Shown: in pieces, positions 34,366-46,247 of the stretch | Numbering within the stretch: the stretch's first letter is position 1 | Layout: each line of letters starts with the position of its first letter | Assembly: GCA_014529385.2 (NCBI GenBank) | Contig: CM043954.1 | Coordinates: forward strand, 96,799,247-96,863,246 | Direction: 5' to 3' | Length of the DNA stretch: 64,000 bases | Origin: Adiantum capillus-veneris | Taxonomy: Eukaryota > Streptophyta > Polypodiopsida > Polypodiales > Pteridaceae | The notes under the pieces: model-generated | What the model saw: only the letters and a program-made list of their open reading frames with translations | Database searches by the model: none | What the model was told of the DNA's origin: nothing | Position numbers and translations under genes: made by a program

Positions 34366-35466
34366 TTATGAGAATTTGAAACATTTCTTTAGTAGGTTTG
34401 TCAACTTTGCCTGCCCACCAGTCCCTAAAGAAAACGCATGTTTGAGGGTGAGATACTCCTCAAACCGGATTTGGTGCCTAAGTGTAGCAATCTTGTCCTG
34501 AATATCGGTGCTCAGGCTTTTGCTACATTCCAACTCAGCCAATTCGCTATAGATTTGGTCTTTGCGTTTCCTTCTTATTTTTGCAACTTTATTTTTGAAC
34601 ATTATCAGATCTTTGTGAGTGTTATCTAAAGCTACTGTCCATGCCTTGGAGGGAGTGAAACCCTTGGAGAAGGTCTGTACCCAGATTGACTTTATGTTGG
34701 TCTGTACTTCTTCCAATTGAAACAAGGAAGGGTCCGTGTGAAACCAATGATTCATTATTTTCTTACATTTATCGTCCAGGGTTATAACTAGGGGATAATG
34801 ATCTGAGGTGCAAGAAGTGATCCTAGGTTTGGCCTTGATTCTGTTGAAGCTTCTGGCCAATGCAGTGCGTAGGTAGCATCTGTCTAGCCTTGCTTTTCTA
34901 GCATTAGGACCTCTAGAGTAATTCTGCCAAGTGAATTCCCCAGGACAGCCGACATCCCAAAGGTCGAGGTGTTCCTTTAATCGATTCCATTCATGTCTTT
35001 CTACTCCATTGATCACATTACCCCTGAGAGGAAATCGGTGTTCTATACTCTCTACCATGATGAAGTCCCCTATGAGAATGGTGGGCTCATTTAGAGTGGA
35101 GAGTTGCTGCCAGAGTTGGGTTCTGTCTCTGACAGAACCCCCTGCGTAGACAGACAGAATCATAAATTGCATTGGTCACTCAATAGCCACTCCTACCCAA
35201 TAGGTACCTCTAATTGATTTGTATGTATTTACTTTCCATATCAAAAGTATGCCAATGGCAGTGCCTCCCGATCCCTTGTCATGAGAGGAGCATGACCAAT
35301 TGTGGTCTTTGGAGATGACATTCAGTCTTTGGGAGAGCTCGTCTCCAACAGTTTTAATTTCTTGCAACCCAATGACGTCCATAGGGAAGTTTCTGATCCA
35401 TCCTTTGACTTTCTTGGCTTTGAGAGGGTTTGAAAGACCCTTAATGTTCCAAGAGATTATTTTCAT
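34366..35466 (-). pseudogene. LINE ORF2 AP-type endonuclease domain
   Basis: ATG at 35466 gives MKIISWNIKGLSNPLKAKKV, then VIGLQEIKT (catalytic Glu), GTAIGILLIW, an in-frame TGA near 35173, then VYAGGSV, ILIGDFIMVE (GDFN block with Asn to Ile), ARLDRCYL and SDHYPLVITL. These are the ordered motifs of the L1-type endonuclease that nicks target DNA. The lost Asn and the TGA disable it. A linker of about 150 residues follows to 34366. Confidence 0.85.
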
Positions 35467-35516
35467 CTAGGAATACATTTCTTCTTGCGATTTTTTGTCT
35501 GAGCTCGAGGAGAGGG

Positions 35517-36962
35517 CTACGATACAGAGTTGTGCCCCCTCTTGTTGTCCTTCTGGACTTCCATTGGAGAAGGCCCTACCTCTGCGTTACCCTTCTGGAT
35601 AGGGGCTACGTTCTCTTTGTTGGGGTTGTTACTTGAAGTTGACCTGTTATAGTTTGGGTCATTCCCCTTGTTTGCTTGGTTGACTTGTCTTTCTAATCTA
35701 GTGTCCGCGTCATCATCTTCCTCGGAGTCGGGTTCAATGGATTCTGCCACGTCGGATTCTTCCCACTCTGGCAGGGCTGCTAGCAAGGCAAATCTAGTGG
35801 GTCCTCTTGTTTTGCTCTTGTCTGTAGGAGTCTTGTTTGTCAATACTCTCTCTGGCTTCGGGGGAGTGGGGGCAGGAACACTCGAGGGAGGAGGAGGGGC
35901 GTTCATATAAGGGCTAGCATTCGTGGGGGCTTGTTCTGCCTTAGGGTTTTTCTTAGGGCATTCCCTAACGAAGTGTCCTTTCACTCCGCAGTGAAAGCAA
36001 GCATTGGGCAGGTACTTGTAGCTTAGGGGTTGCTCGAAGAATTCTCCATCGTCCAATGCAATAAGCATCGATTGTGGCAGGTCGACTGAGATGTCCATCT
36101 CAATGAGGGCTTGTGGGTGCCATGCAGGGATATAATCCCCTCTCGGTCTGCCTCCTAAAACTTTGCCTAACTGAGCAGGGGGGAGGTTTGGGAACTCGAC
36201 CCAAACGGGGAAGTGGTTGAGTGAGTTTCTTTCAGCTTTATAGTCCTTGTTCCACTTGAACAGACAGAGGGGGGTCGCCCTTAGTAGCCATTTCCCAGTG
36301 CTCAACACTCGGAATGCCATATCCGCATTCTTAAAGACGAAGACGTACTGGTTTCTGGGTAAGGCCTGTATGGTCTCCACTTCAGCCCCTATAGCCCCCC
36401 ATTGATTTTGAATCCACCCTCGAAGGACGTCTGCAGGTGGGTGAGGGCCGGCAAGAAGTCCTATCAATGCCCTGTTCTCTAAATCACTTTGGGTTTTCCT
36501 AACCTGAACAGCAGGTAGTAAGACATAGGGCTTACCGGATCCATGCAACTGGTTGCCTCCAACAGAAGTCTGATTGCCTCCTCCTTATTGAGTGCTCGTG
36601 GCATGACCATGGGAGGTTGTAGCGGCGGCAGGGCCCTCAGGAGGATCCGCAGATCCACTTGCATGCTGAGGGTGAGCTGCTAGTTGGGAGAAGAAGCCGA
36701 AATCATGGCGCAACAGTCTAGCAACCTCGAGCTTCTCTACACTTCCGAGCAGCGGGCTATGGTGGTCTATTCCATTTAGCAGCGTTGTGGCTAGGGGGTT
36801 ATGCGGGGCGAATGTGTTTGGGTCGAAATCTGTGAGACCACCGCCATGTAGTATCTGGCAGTTATTACCCACGAGTGTATGATGGGGGAGAGTGCCCGTG
36901 CCCCAGATATTACGGGGCCTCGCACCAGGGGTGTGATGAGGTGGGATAGTGGGAGAAGACAT
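35517..36962 (-). pseudogene. LINE ORF1 (gag-like, DUF4283-like and CCHC)
   Basis: ATG at 36962 begins MSSPTIPPHHTPGARPRN. A TAA at 36587-36585 interrupts, after which the same frame continues GGGNQTSVGGNQLHGSGKPY. The middle (VETIQALPRNQYVFVFKNAD, LLRATPLCLFKWNKDYKAER, FPVWVEFPNLPP) matches the DUF4283-like fold of plant LINE ORF1. CFHCGVKGHFVREC (about 35990-35945) is an intact CCHC knuckle. A Pro-rich and then acidic tail ends at 35517. ORF1 binds LINE RNA. The stop follows a Gln/Thr-rich stretch and could be one substitution. Confidence 0.85.
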
Positions 36963-37021
36963 TCTGCATGGAGCGTGAAGAGGGCCACCGCCTTGACAGA
37001 GGCAATGACAAGCTAGGGTTT

Positions 37022-37031
37022 GATATCGGAA
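37022..37031 (+). repeat. target-site duplication of the LINE, 5' side
   Basis: GATATCGGAA directly abuts the LINE 5' end; partner at 19327-19336. Confidence 0.75.
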
Positions 37032-37288
37032 TTTTGTCCTGTATCACCTGTTTGGAATATTAAATTACCTACAAGCCGTAAAATCAAGATGGAGTAGTAG
37101 AAGGGGCCAACAAAAGCGTAAACACGCGGGGTCCTATGGCTTTTTGCTAGTCTGCACTATCGACAGCCTAATGAAAGCCGTTCGTCATGTCACGAGCACC
37201 AGCTTGAGCTGTTTGGCTTCGCCCTCTCTCTTGCTCACATGCCAACGTTTCAATCAGTAGTACCTGCTTGACCAACTGCACTCGAAGT

Positions 37289-37361
37289 GCGCATGCAATC
37301 GCTCGATTGCATGGACAGGGCACAACATCAAGACCAACACTCTAACCAACTCAGCTACGGG
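37289..37361 (-). ncRNA. tRNA-like sequence, probable SINE head
   Basis: The complement of 37361-37289 begins CCCGTAGCTGAGTTGGTTAG, which has a good pol III box A (TAGCTGAGTTGG, 37357-37346) and tRNA D-arm wording. A GCAATCGAGCGATTGC hairpin at 37310-37295 lies where a T-arm would be, but it lacks a proper GGTTCRA box B. No complete cloverleaf or 3' acceptor complement is seen. A decayed tRNA-derived SINE is more likely than a functional tRNA. Confidence 0.4.
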
Positions 37362-37619
37362 ATTGTCACAACAGCTCATCACCAATGTGTGGCAATGGCA
37401 ATGACAGGCCATGATTTGATGTCAATAACATCACCCATCGCGGCATGTCATAACCACACCAGCAAACAACATCCACGGCGATCATGATATGCAAAAATTT
37501 TGGGACCGAAGCAGTGTCAGCTCAACCTATGGCAGCATGCAACGCTCACATGCAGATCCATGTCTATGTCTCGAGGTGCCACAATAAGTATATAAATGCA
37601 TTGGATTATTTGGTTGTTG

Positions 37620-38240
37620 GAATCTTTGCACATTTTGTCAATTTCCTTGTTGAAATGGCCTTGGTTGAGCTAAATTCTGAAATATGGTCCTAAAGGATTG
37701 TGGTGCTACCACATTTGTCCCTGATTCCATCTTTGTAAGCATTTGTGCTGGTTTTAAAGTTAGGATTATAGTAACAATTTTCATAATCATGTCTAGGCCT
37801 TTGACATACCTCACAAAATGGTTGTTTTGAAGGATTTGCAAATGGTGAAGGTTGAATATACTATTAGCATCATCAAAATTTGGTTTACCATTCTTCTTCT
37901 TTCTTTTGCCCTTTTTCTTCTTTGGCTTGGCATCCTTCTTCTTCTATAATCTCTTTTTCTTCTTTGCACTTGAAGCATCCTCTTCATCCTCATTGGTGTC
38001 TAACTCCTAATCTGAATTTGAATCTGAATCATCATCTCTATATGAATCTAAATCTTCCTCTTCCTCTTTTGAATCCTACTTGGATTTTTTCTTCTTACTT
38101 TTCTTCTGCTCACTTGTCCCATACCTTTTTTTATCCCTCATTGATGCATCTACTAAGTTGCCAAAATCATGTAGTTTTGTGAGAGGTGCATGGCTTGCAA
38201 TATCACTCTTTAGTAGCTTCCTCAAACCTCTACAAAATCA
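37620..38240 (-). pseudogene. retrotransposon gag-like relic with CCHC knuckle
   Basis: Reading downward: HDFGNLVDASMRDKKRY, a long Lys/Arg- and Asp/Glu-rich low-complexity stretch (about 38110-37880), then FTICKSFKTTIL and a knuckle reading CQRPRHDYENC preceded by a Cys three residues earlier (about 37815-37770). Stops are frequent. The pattern fits the C-terminal half of an LTR-element gag; no protease follows. Confidence 0.4.
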
Positions 38241-38399
38241 ATCACCCAGTTGCTTCCAGGCATTAGAAAATTTCGGAGGTCATTTGGAGGGCCTTGTAAG
38301 AAATTGTATTTCTCTCTCTAGAAACTTTTTTTAAAATGCACTTGCACCTTGTGAGTACGTCCAAAAGGACAAACAGACACTCTAAAAAGTAGATTTATA

Positions 38400-39511
38400 T
38401 TCCCAATCGTCCTTGAAAACGGTCACTTTTTTATTTAATGCGAACGTCTTTTTCAGGAGGCAGGTGTGGCGCATTCAATGCAGCTTACGTCATCACTTAA
38501 AGTTGAAAAGTCACAAATTGTAAAATAGTGATAGATTTTGAGGATTTTGACACCACCAATGCATCCGGAACGCCAAAATACTTTAAAAACGAATGTCTAC
38601 TTGTCTCATTCCGACATCCGGAGAGGCAAAAAATGTCAAAAAACCCCCAAAAATGGGCTTTTTACTTAAGGCGCACGAGGAGGCATTCTAAAATTTTAGA
38701 ATGCCCCTCTGCGCGCCGTTAGTACAAAGCTCCTTTTAGTGATTTTTGGACACTTATTTTTCCAAAAAGCCCCTTTTTAGAGGTTTTTGGACATTTTCCT
38801 CTCAAAAAGCTCCCTAAAAAAAGAAAAAAGGGCCTTTTTACTTACGGCGCGCGAAGAGGCATTCAAAAATTTTGGAATGCCCCCTCGTGCGCCGTTAGTA
38901 CAAAGCTCCTTTTAGTGATTTTTGGACACTTATCTTTCCAAAAAGCCCCTTTTTAGAGGTTTTTGGACATTTTCCTCTCAAAAAGCTCCCTAAAAAGAGG
39001 AAAAAAGGGCCTTTTTACTAATGGCGCGCGAAGAGGCATTCCAAAATTTTGGAATGCCCCCTCGCGCGCCGTTAGTACAAAGCTCCTTTTAGTGATTTTT
39101 GGACACTTATCTTTCCAAAAAGCCCCTTTTTAGAGGTTTTTGGACATTTTCCTCTCAAAAAGCTTCCTAAAAAGAGGGAAAAAAAGCCTTTTTACTAACG
39201 ACGCGCGAGGAGGCATTCCAAAATTTTGAAATGCCCCCTCGCGCGCCGTTAGTAAAATGTTCTTTTAGGGGTGTTTGACATTTTTGGCCTCTTTGGATGT
39301 CTAAGCGAGGCAATTGGACATTCATTTCTAGGAGAAATGTGCGTTCCGGACGCATTGGCAGTATCAAAAGTTTCAAAATCTTCCACCACTTGATAGTTTT
39401 GTGACTTTTTGAGTTCTAGTGATGACGTATCCCGTATCAAATGCACCGCATCTACCTTCTGAAAAAGATGCTCACATTAAATAAAAGAGAGTGCTCGTCT
39501 TCAAGGACCAC
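38400..39511. mobile_element. foldback (long-TIR) element containing a palindrome array
   Basis: Imperfect inverted arms of roughly 250 bp. The left arm runs from about 38404 (CGTCCTTGAAAACG, TTTATTTAATG, TCACAAA, AATGCATCCGGAACG) to about 38650. The right arm is its complement from about 39508 back to about 39260. Candidate target duplications are TAGATTTAT (38390-38398) and TAGATTATT (39512-39520), 9 bp with mismatches, a size typical of Mutator-like elements. No transposase is present. Frames across the arms read alike only because the arms are repeats. Confidence 0.7.
38660..39255. repeat. four tandem units of about 176 bp, each with a palindrome of about 60 bp
   Basis: Each palindrome has the form ACTAACGGCGCGCGA(G/A)GAGGCATTC-CAAAATTTTG-GAATGCC and complement, centred near 38693, 38869, 39046 and 39222. 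Spacers contain GTGATTTTTGGACACTTAT and TTTTTGGACATTTTCCTC. The third copy is almost perfect. The GC-rich palindrome arms contrast with AT-rich spacers. Confidence 0.85.
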
Positions 39512-39520
39512 TAGATTATT

Positions 39521-40268
39521 AAATGAGGAGAGGGACACCTTTTATATTTTTGTTAATATCAATCTATTTTTCTACGTAACGTAGGCTCTTCTCTCATTGG
39601 AGGAGCTTATTTTCCTCTCTCTACCAAAAGGCCCTCCAAAAGACCTCCGAAATCTCCTAATGATGGTCTCTTATTTGTTTGCAATGTATACCTAAACCCA
39701 ATTAGAGAATTTCTTTAGGAGCTCCTCAGGTTGCATCTCCATTAGCCCCAACCAGTCACATTGCCCAATTGGCCCACTAAATACTTTTCACAATAAGCAA
39801 GATCACCAAGTGTTATTAGGGATTATGGGGACTCACAAACAGTACATAGTCATTACACAAAGGCATTCATTTCATTAATTCGGTGTTCAAATAACTTATA
39901 GTTTAGAAACAAAATTCAGGAAACATTCAAGAGCCTGAGTCACAATTGAAATTTGAAAACAAAGAAAACAGAATGAACGCCATCTCATAATGGTAAAAGT
40001 CTCTTCTTCTCCTTCATTCCATTCTTGTAAAAATGCTACAATCCCCAAGATAACATCGTATCCTGATTTGAAGAGGTATATATTCTTTTACCCTTACAAA
40101 AAATTGAAAATCACCTAAAAGGCTACAAACACTTTACTGCAAAAAATAAAGACTCCTAACTTGTGGGTTTAACACTCCCCTTTGTGGATTGATCATGTCC
40201 TTCGAGTAGGGCTCTTTGCTATACTCTATGTGCCATCTCTAGTTCATTGCATCACTCCTAGGGTGATT
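39521..40268. other. no recognisable gene
   Basis: AT-rich sequence with short frames only. It leads into an LTR whose start is at 40269. Confidence 0.35.
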
Positions 40269-40510
40269 TGTTATCATACATATGTGGTATTGATGTGTGT
40301 ATACACACTTAGGACCGCCGATGCATTTTTCCCTCACTAGGAGGTTTTTTCCCCCATACATTGTATATACACGCCCATCACTCTAGGGCTATCTTATCTT
40401 TCCATTGCACACTTAGTAATACTACTCTTAGTGGTGTGCGTTGAGCTTGTTCATCTTTTAAGAGCTGTGCGTGTTTCCCTAAAACCCTATTTGCAACCCT
40501 ATTTCCAATA
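40269..40510 (+). mobile_element. lone LTR of the copia family seen at 61.8 kb
   Basis: TGTTATCATACATATGTGG starts a stretch that parallels the LTR at 61786: GATGTGTGT, CCCTC-TAGGAGGTTTTTT, CCCATCACTCTAGGGCTATC, TTTCCATTGCACAC and TTGAGCTT, ending in TTTCCAATA. About 242 bp against 208 bp, with many differences, so it is old. No primer site or coding sequence follows and no second LTR is near; no clean 5 bp duplication remains. Confidence 0.65.
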
Positions 40511-41809
40511 GTAAGTGTATGGAATCTCATCTAGAGGCCCATCCATGCTTTTAGTTTCTATACCTTAAATTCCATACGGAAGCCCAAGCTAGGTTGGATA
40601 CCTTATTTTTAATAAATAATTTCTAAAAAAGAGGAGAACAATCCAAACTTTTGTAGGTTTTTAGCTTTTCTCTATCATTAAGTTGCCTTAAATTTCACAT
40701 AGAAGCCCAAGATAGGGTGGTTGGTTTTTTTTTGGAAAATTGATCTCTTAGACAAAGGGTGACTCTATTAGAATTCTGTTGGGATTTTTTTTTTCTTTAT
40801 CATTACATTGCTTTAATTCATGTTGAAGCCCAAAAAATGATGGATGCTATGCTCTATGAAAATGTTGTAGGTGGATACTACAATGTGTAGAAAAGAAGAG
40901 TTTGGGCACAATCCTAGAATCCACAAGCACATAGGTTGATGTCCATGGTGAGAATACTATGTATTCTCCATCACTCTTGAAAAACTTTGATGCCATTGGA
41001 GGCACGCTTATGTCCTTAGTGGCCTGATTACCCATTGGTATCATCCCAGAGCAAGAGAAAAATCTTAATGAGAGTAAGTTCTATAAACCATGTACATGGT
41101 GAATCCATTTACATGTGAAAAGTTTTTGTGGCCGTGTAGGTAATGATAAAAACAACGATGCTTATATGGTTCAAATAGGAGAGGCATAGCAATAGATAAA
41201 TTGATGCACTTACTACACCCACTACTTTGGAAGGGAAGCAACATGAGGGAGTAGATGTGAGAATACTCAAGCTCATAAGGAGGCCACACGAGCCACCAAA
41301 GCTACACAATGTAATGTGCCGATGACTCAATCAACCATCGGAGCCACTTATATCCTATTGCTAGCATTCTTGATAAGAAAGTTAAAGGTCTCACAGAACC
41401 ACCGAGCACCTCTAGCAATCCACAAAGGAATAATGTGTTAGAGTCCTCTATGGCACCCACTATCTCCTATGTTGCAGAGTATTTTGTAGGTTGAGATAGT
41501 TAAGAGAGGCAACCTATGATTCGTTCTATCAGTGAGTAGTCTTAAATTAATTTGAAACTAGGGTTGCTTGCATGTAAAGATTGTTTGAAAGACTATCTTT
41601 TCAAATAGTGGTTGCAAGGTTCTAGTATTAAACTTAGGATGGTTCTTTCCTTGTTTGTTAAATGTGACCAAAATTGATAAATTTATCCTACATAGGTAAA
41701 TGTAAGCATCATCTAAAATTTCATAGTTTTTCAATATTTGACTATGTATTGTTTTTGGAATAGCATCAACAAGTTTTTTGAAACTCAAAACAGACATCTT
41801 TATAGCAAA
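40511..41809. other. no recognisable gene
   Basis: Short frames only. The 105-codon minus-strand frame at 41558-41875 has no family motif I recognise. Confidence 0.3.
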
Positions 41810-42290
41810 GGTGGAGTGTAGTAGTTGATTGACGGAACGGGCACCCAGCTGGCTGGACACGTAGCCGAACACCACATTTGTACTCTTATTATTTTTTCGA
41901 GGTAGTGTAGTGATACTATGTGTAAATCCTGATTCCAGAGTAGCAGGTCAATTCCCTGAGATATAATTCTTTTATGATGATTGTAAGGGTCCATGTGAGC
42001 CGGCCATTGTCCATTTAGAAATCCCTAGGTATAAAGGCCAATAACTTGAATGTGAAAAGGGAGGCTTAATTTTTGGAGAAGAGGGAGCTGTGAAAAATTT
42101 ATGTTCAAGCTACGAAACTGCTCCAGCTTGTAATAATTTTTTCTAATGATTGAGTAATCCAATTTCAATTCCAAAATTTGTATTGTGTTCCTCTCTAATT
42201 GCTATTTCATTCAAGTATAAGCATTGCCAATTTTGTTGTGGTTCTCGACTATGTGTTTGAGACTCTTAATTGCAGATTTGAGTGTTTAAA
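41810..42290 (+). promoter_or_regulatory. possible LTR-like promoter region
   Basis: A TATA-like GGTATAAAGG (42029-42038) is followed about 100 bp later by an AT-rich leader (TTGTAATAATTTTTTC) and TTGTATTGTGTTCCTCTC, which resembles the U3/R/U5 layout of a gypsy LTR. No matching second LTR or primer site could be paired, so this is weak. Confidence 0.2.
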
Positions 42291-42937
42291 TCACTATTTT
42301 TTAAACAATAGGATAATGTTCGTAGAGCATAGGGACACCTTTTTAGATTGATTTATTACAATTTTAGGACCTTTTTCATGATGGATCCTGATTTTGGTAC
42401 CTTGTTGGATTGCGACCACTTGGTAGGATAGTGCCCCTAGGTGTCCTACATCTCCTCCCAAGTTACATTGCATTTTGAGTCCATTCGTGACAGGAGTGAA
42501 GCAATTAGACACGGGGTTTAGTGCCTAATAGAGTTTAGAAGTTGAGGGCTTGCTAGGACTATTCTCGAGAGGTAAAGAGAGTTGTGAGTGAGATAGCCAA
42601 AATCATTTCATTCTCCAATTATCTCGTTACTTTCAGAGTGTTATACTATTTTTTGTTTTGACTTTATGTTGTATTTTTTTGTTTGTTTTTGTTTCATGTT
42701 TCATTTCAATACTTAAGACTAGGTAAGTAGAAACTACCACCATTAAATTTGGGCTGAAAGATCAAAGAAGGAAAGGGTGGAAATTATATTTTGGCCAAAA
42801 CGACCATAACTCTAAAAATTTGAAAATTTGATGATAGAGACTTGAGAAGTGATCCAAATTCAAAAAGTTGTGGATCAAGGTCATAAGCAAACTCCTTAGA
42901 AGCAATCTGGAAAGTCTGGCCAGATTTTGTGGAGGAA

Positions 42938-44487
42938 CATGGATCGTGATCCATGACCCCCAGAGCCCATTTTTGCAGAAAAGTGATGAGTGACACTATG
43001 CATCAATGGGACATTGATATGATCAAGTTTTCTTGAAAGGAAAACATAAAAATCACTTCAAAATTGGTTGATACGGAAAAAATAGCAAAACAAACATTTT
43101 AGACACAAAATTTAGGGTTTTTTAAGTTTTTGGGTTCCAAATCAAAAAAGAAGTGAAAATATGACATCCACAGAGTGCAAGCATACTACTAACCAAATTT
43201 CATGTTCAAAAGTGGTGGAACATGGATCAAGATCCATGTCCCCCATAACCATCTGGGGTTGAGATTTGACCACTAGACTGCTGATACCATTTGGAACAAC
43301 TTTCCCAAAAGACACTATATCAAAAAATTGAAAAACGTTTGTGAAATAGCCAAACACAAATACTAGTCAAAAACCATAGGATAGACATAAATACTTGCTT
43401 TTGACTAATAGAAATTGGTCCAACTTCAAAAAAAAGAGGTGGAGTAGACTACTGACATGGCAGGTAATCATCATGCCAAATTTGGTGTTCAGATCTGATG
43501 CAACATGGATCGTGATCCATGACCCCCATCAAAAACTTTGGCTGAGATTTGGGTAGTATGTAGCTGAAACATAGACAAATACTTTGCCCAAAAGAACCAT
43601 GATTGCCAAAAAAGTTAAAAAACGTGGTCAAAAAAAGCCAAAAACAGTTCAAAAAGAAAAACCCTAAAATAGACCTATGGATTGACTTTTGCCTGACCTA
43701 AACAAGTTCAAATCACACAAAAACCATATAGCATGGATCAACGGACCAAGGGCAATCTGTGTGCCAAGTTTCAATGCAATCTAACACAAGGGTACATGGA
43801 TCACGATCCACATCCGCATGGCACAGACTAAGACCAAACTTGTACCATAGCTAGAGCACATCACAAGGAGTATAGTCGTCTTTTCAAAACTAGAGTTCGA
43901 TATCAAAAACCAAGTCAAAAGCCTAGAACTTTCAAGCATTTTGAAAAAGTGCCAGTATTGACCTAATTTTCAATCTAGAGGTCCATTTTCAAAAAGATCT
44001 AATAGCATAGGACCTACTAGTCATGCTAATTCTGATGGTACCAAGAAAAGTCAATCTGGCCTCCAAACATGGATCATGATCCATGACCCCATAGTGATAG
44101 CTTGACCTAAAATTTTCTAGATCAGTAGTGTATACATAAGGAAACATACCCCCAAGTCCAGTTTTGGAAAAAAATCAGTAAGTTTGGGTCAAAAGGGAGC
44201 AAAACAGGTGATAGATAGAAAACCACATTGCAGAAGACCTAGTGTTGGGCATTTGACCTATCAAACCAAGTCCAAACCCAAAAATATTTGAGATTTAGCT
44301 TGTGTACATAGTGAGTAACAAGATGCCAAGAGATCAAGTCAAGATGTGGTTGAACATGGATCGTGATCCATGTCCCCCAACCTTAGAATTTGTTGAAAGT
44401 TGGTACAGAGGCTGCATATGACATTGTCTACATACTATCAAAATTTCAAGTAAAATTTTGGCAAGGGGTCATGGATCATGATCCATG
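42938..44487. repeat. array of seven 18 bp palindromes, about 283 bp period
   Basis: CATGGATC(R)TGATCCATG or a near variant occurs at 42938, 43221, 43504, 43795, 44068, 44355 and 44470. Spacings are 283, 283, 291, 273, 287 and 115 bp. Most copies are followed by (A/T)CCCCC and preceded by a weakly conserved CCAAATTTGGTGTTCAGATC-like segment, so the units are an ancient tandem repeat in which the palindrome is the best-kept part. No coding frame spans the units. Confidence 0.8.
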
Positions 44488-45099
44488 TACCTCAGCATAG
44501 TGGGGGTCTGAGTTGATGAGCTTATATACATACTTGATTATATCTCAAAAATCAAGTTTGAGCTAAAAATACTCTCTAGAGACCAAGATACAAGCCAAAG
44601 TTCTTGTGTCCTATTCTTGAAACTGTTTTGAGAGTTGTTTCAAGTGCAGTTCACTAAAATTGCTCTAACTTTTGATAAACAACTCCAAATTGAGTAAGGT
44701 ATATCCAGGAAGAAATCTTGCAAGTTATAGGACACACCTAGACCTGAATTTTTCTAGGTTTCCTAGTTCCAAGCTTTAAGGGTGCCCCAAGACCAATTTC
44801 TAGAGACCAAAAAGTCACAAATTCTTGAATTTTGAGAGACCTGACCAGGGGCAAAAAGGGATAAGTTGCACTAAGCCAAGGTGGGCTTGCCAGACACTAT
44901 CTTGAGAGTATTGAGTGATCCTTAACCATGATAAATCATCCACCACCAGGGTTTTCTACTCCACTCAAAGACATGAAAAATGCAAGAAACCCTAGAGGAG
45001 AGGCATCCTTTGATCAACAAATCGAACGTGAGATTCTTCAAAAACAAAAAAAGCCATGAGAATTCTACTTAAGATTATTCTCATGATGGGTTAATCTAG

Positions 45100-45281
45100 A
45101 TTCACAATTTGGGGGATCCATATATCTTCTACAAGTGTGTAGAACCTAATGCTAGAGAGTTGACCACCCATAAGAACCTCTATGCATTCACGTATACAGA
45201 TGCCCACGGAGTGCAAGTTTTGACAATAGATAAGTATGGACGAGAGTACAAACTTGTTGATCTAATTGACCTAGAACAATA
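45100..45281 (+). pseudogene. gypsy-like gag start, interrupted by a copia element
   Basis: An open frame reads GDPYIFYKCVEPNARELTTH, LYAFTYTDAHGVQVLTIDKY and DLIDLEQY, then runs into the copia LTR at 45282. Removing the copia element plus one CAATA rejoins it in frame to TYKGTPISTYF at 50968. This suggests an open reading frame at the time of insertion. The family is not recognised by this segment alone; gag and protease relics downstream (51.1-52.1 kb) suggest an LTR element. Confidence 0.45.
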
Positions 45282-46174
<893 letters not shown>

Positions 46175-46176
46175 AC

Positions 46177-46188
46177 TGGTATCAGAGC
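46177..46188 (+). promoter_or_regulatory. primer binding site, initiator-Met tRNA
   Basis: TGGTATCAGAGC lies two bases after the 5' LTR end. It is complementary to the 3' end of plant initiator-Met tRNA, the usual copia primer. Confidence 0.95.
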
Positions 46189-46247
46189 AAGGTTTGCTCG
46201 TAGCTAAATTGTCTCAAGGAAAGGATTCCTTGAATTGAGTGGGAGTT

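Larger units (their letters stand above)
31484..37021 (-). mobile_element. L1-type LINE, main 5' segment (5.5 kb)
   Basis: Order on the minus strand: 5' end at 37021, ORF1 with DUF4283-like and CCHC domains, ORF2 with AP endonuclease, RT and a zinc-binding C-terminus, then the 3' UTR, which is interrupted at 31483. With the tail at 19337-19440 the LINE totals about 5.64 kb, a normal size for plant L1. The target duplication GATATCGG(A/C)A flanks the reunited element. Both ORFs carry stops or frameshifts, so it is dead. Confidence 0.85.

Noticed and set aside
38528..39446. Two similar peptides (DFE-FDT-NASGT) on opposite strands as a duplicated gene
   Set aside because: They are the two arms of the foldback element read in matching frames; no gene structure.
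42784..43652. Minus-strand frames sharing a GVMDHDPC-like peptide
   Set aside because: The shared peptide is just the translated 18 bp palindrome and flank; units are broken by stops and change frame.
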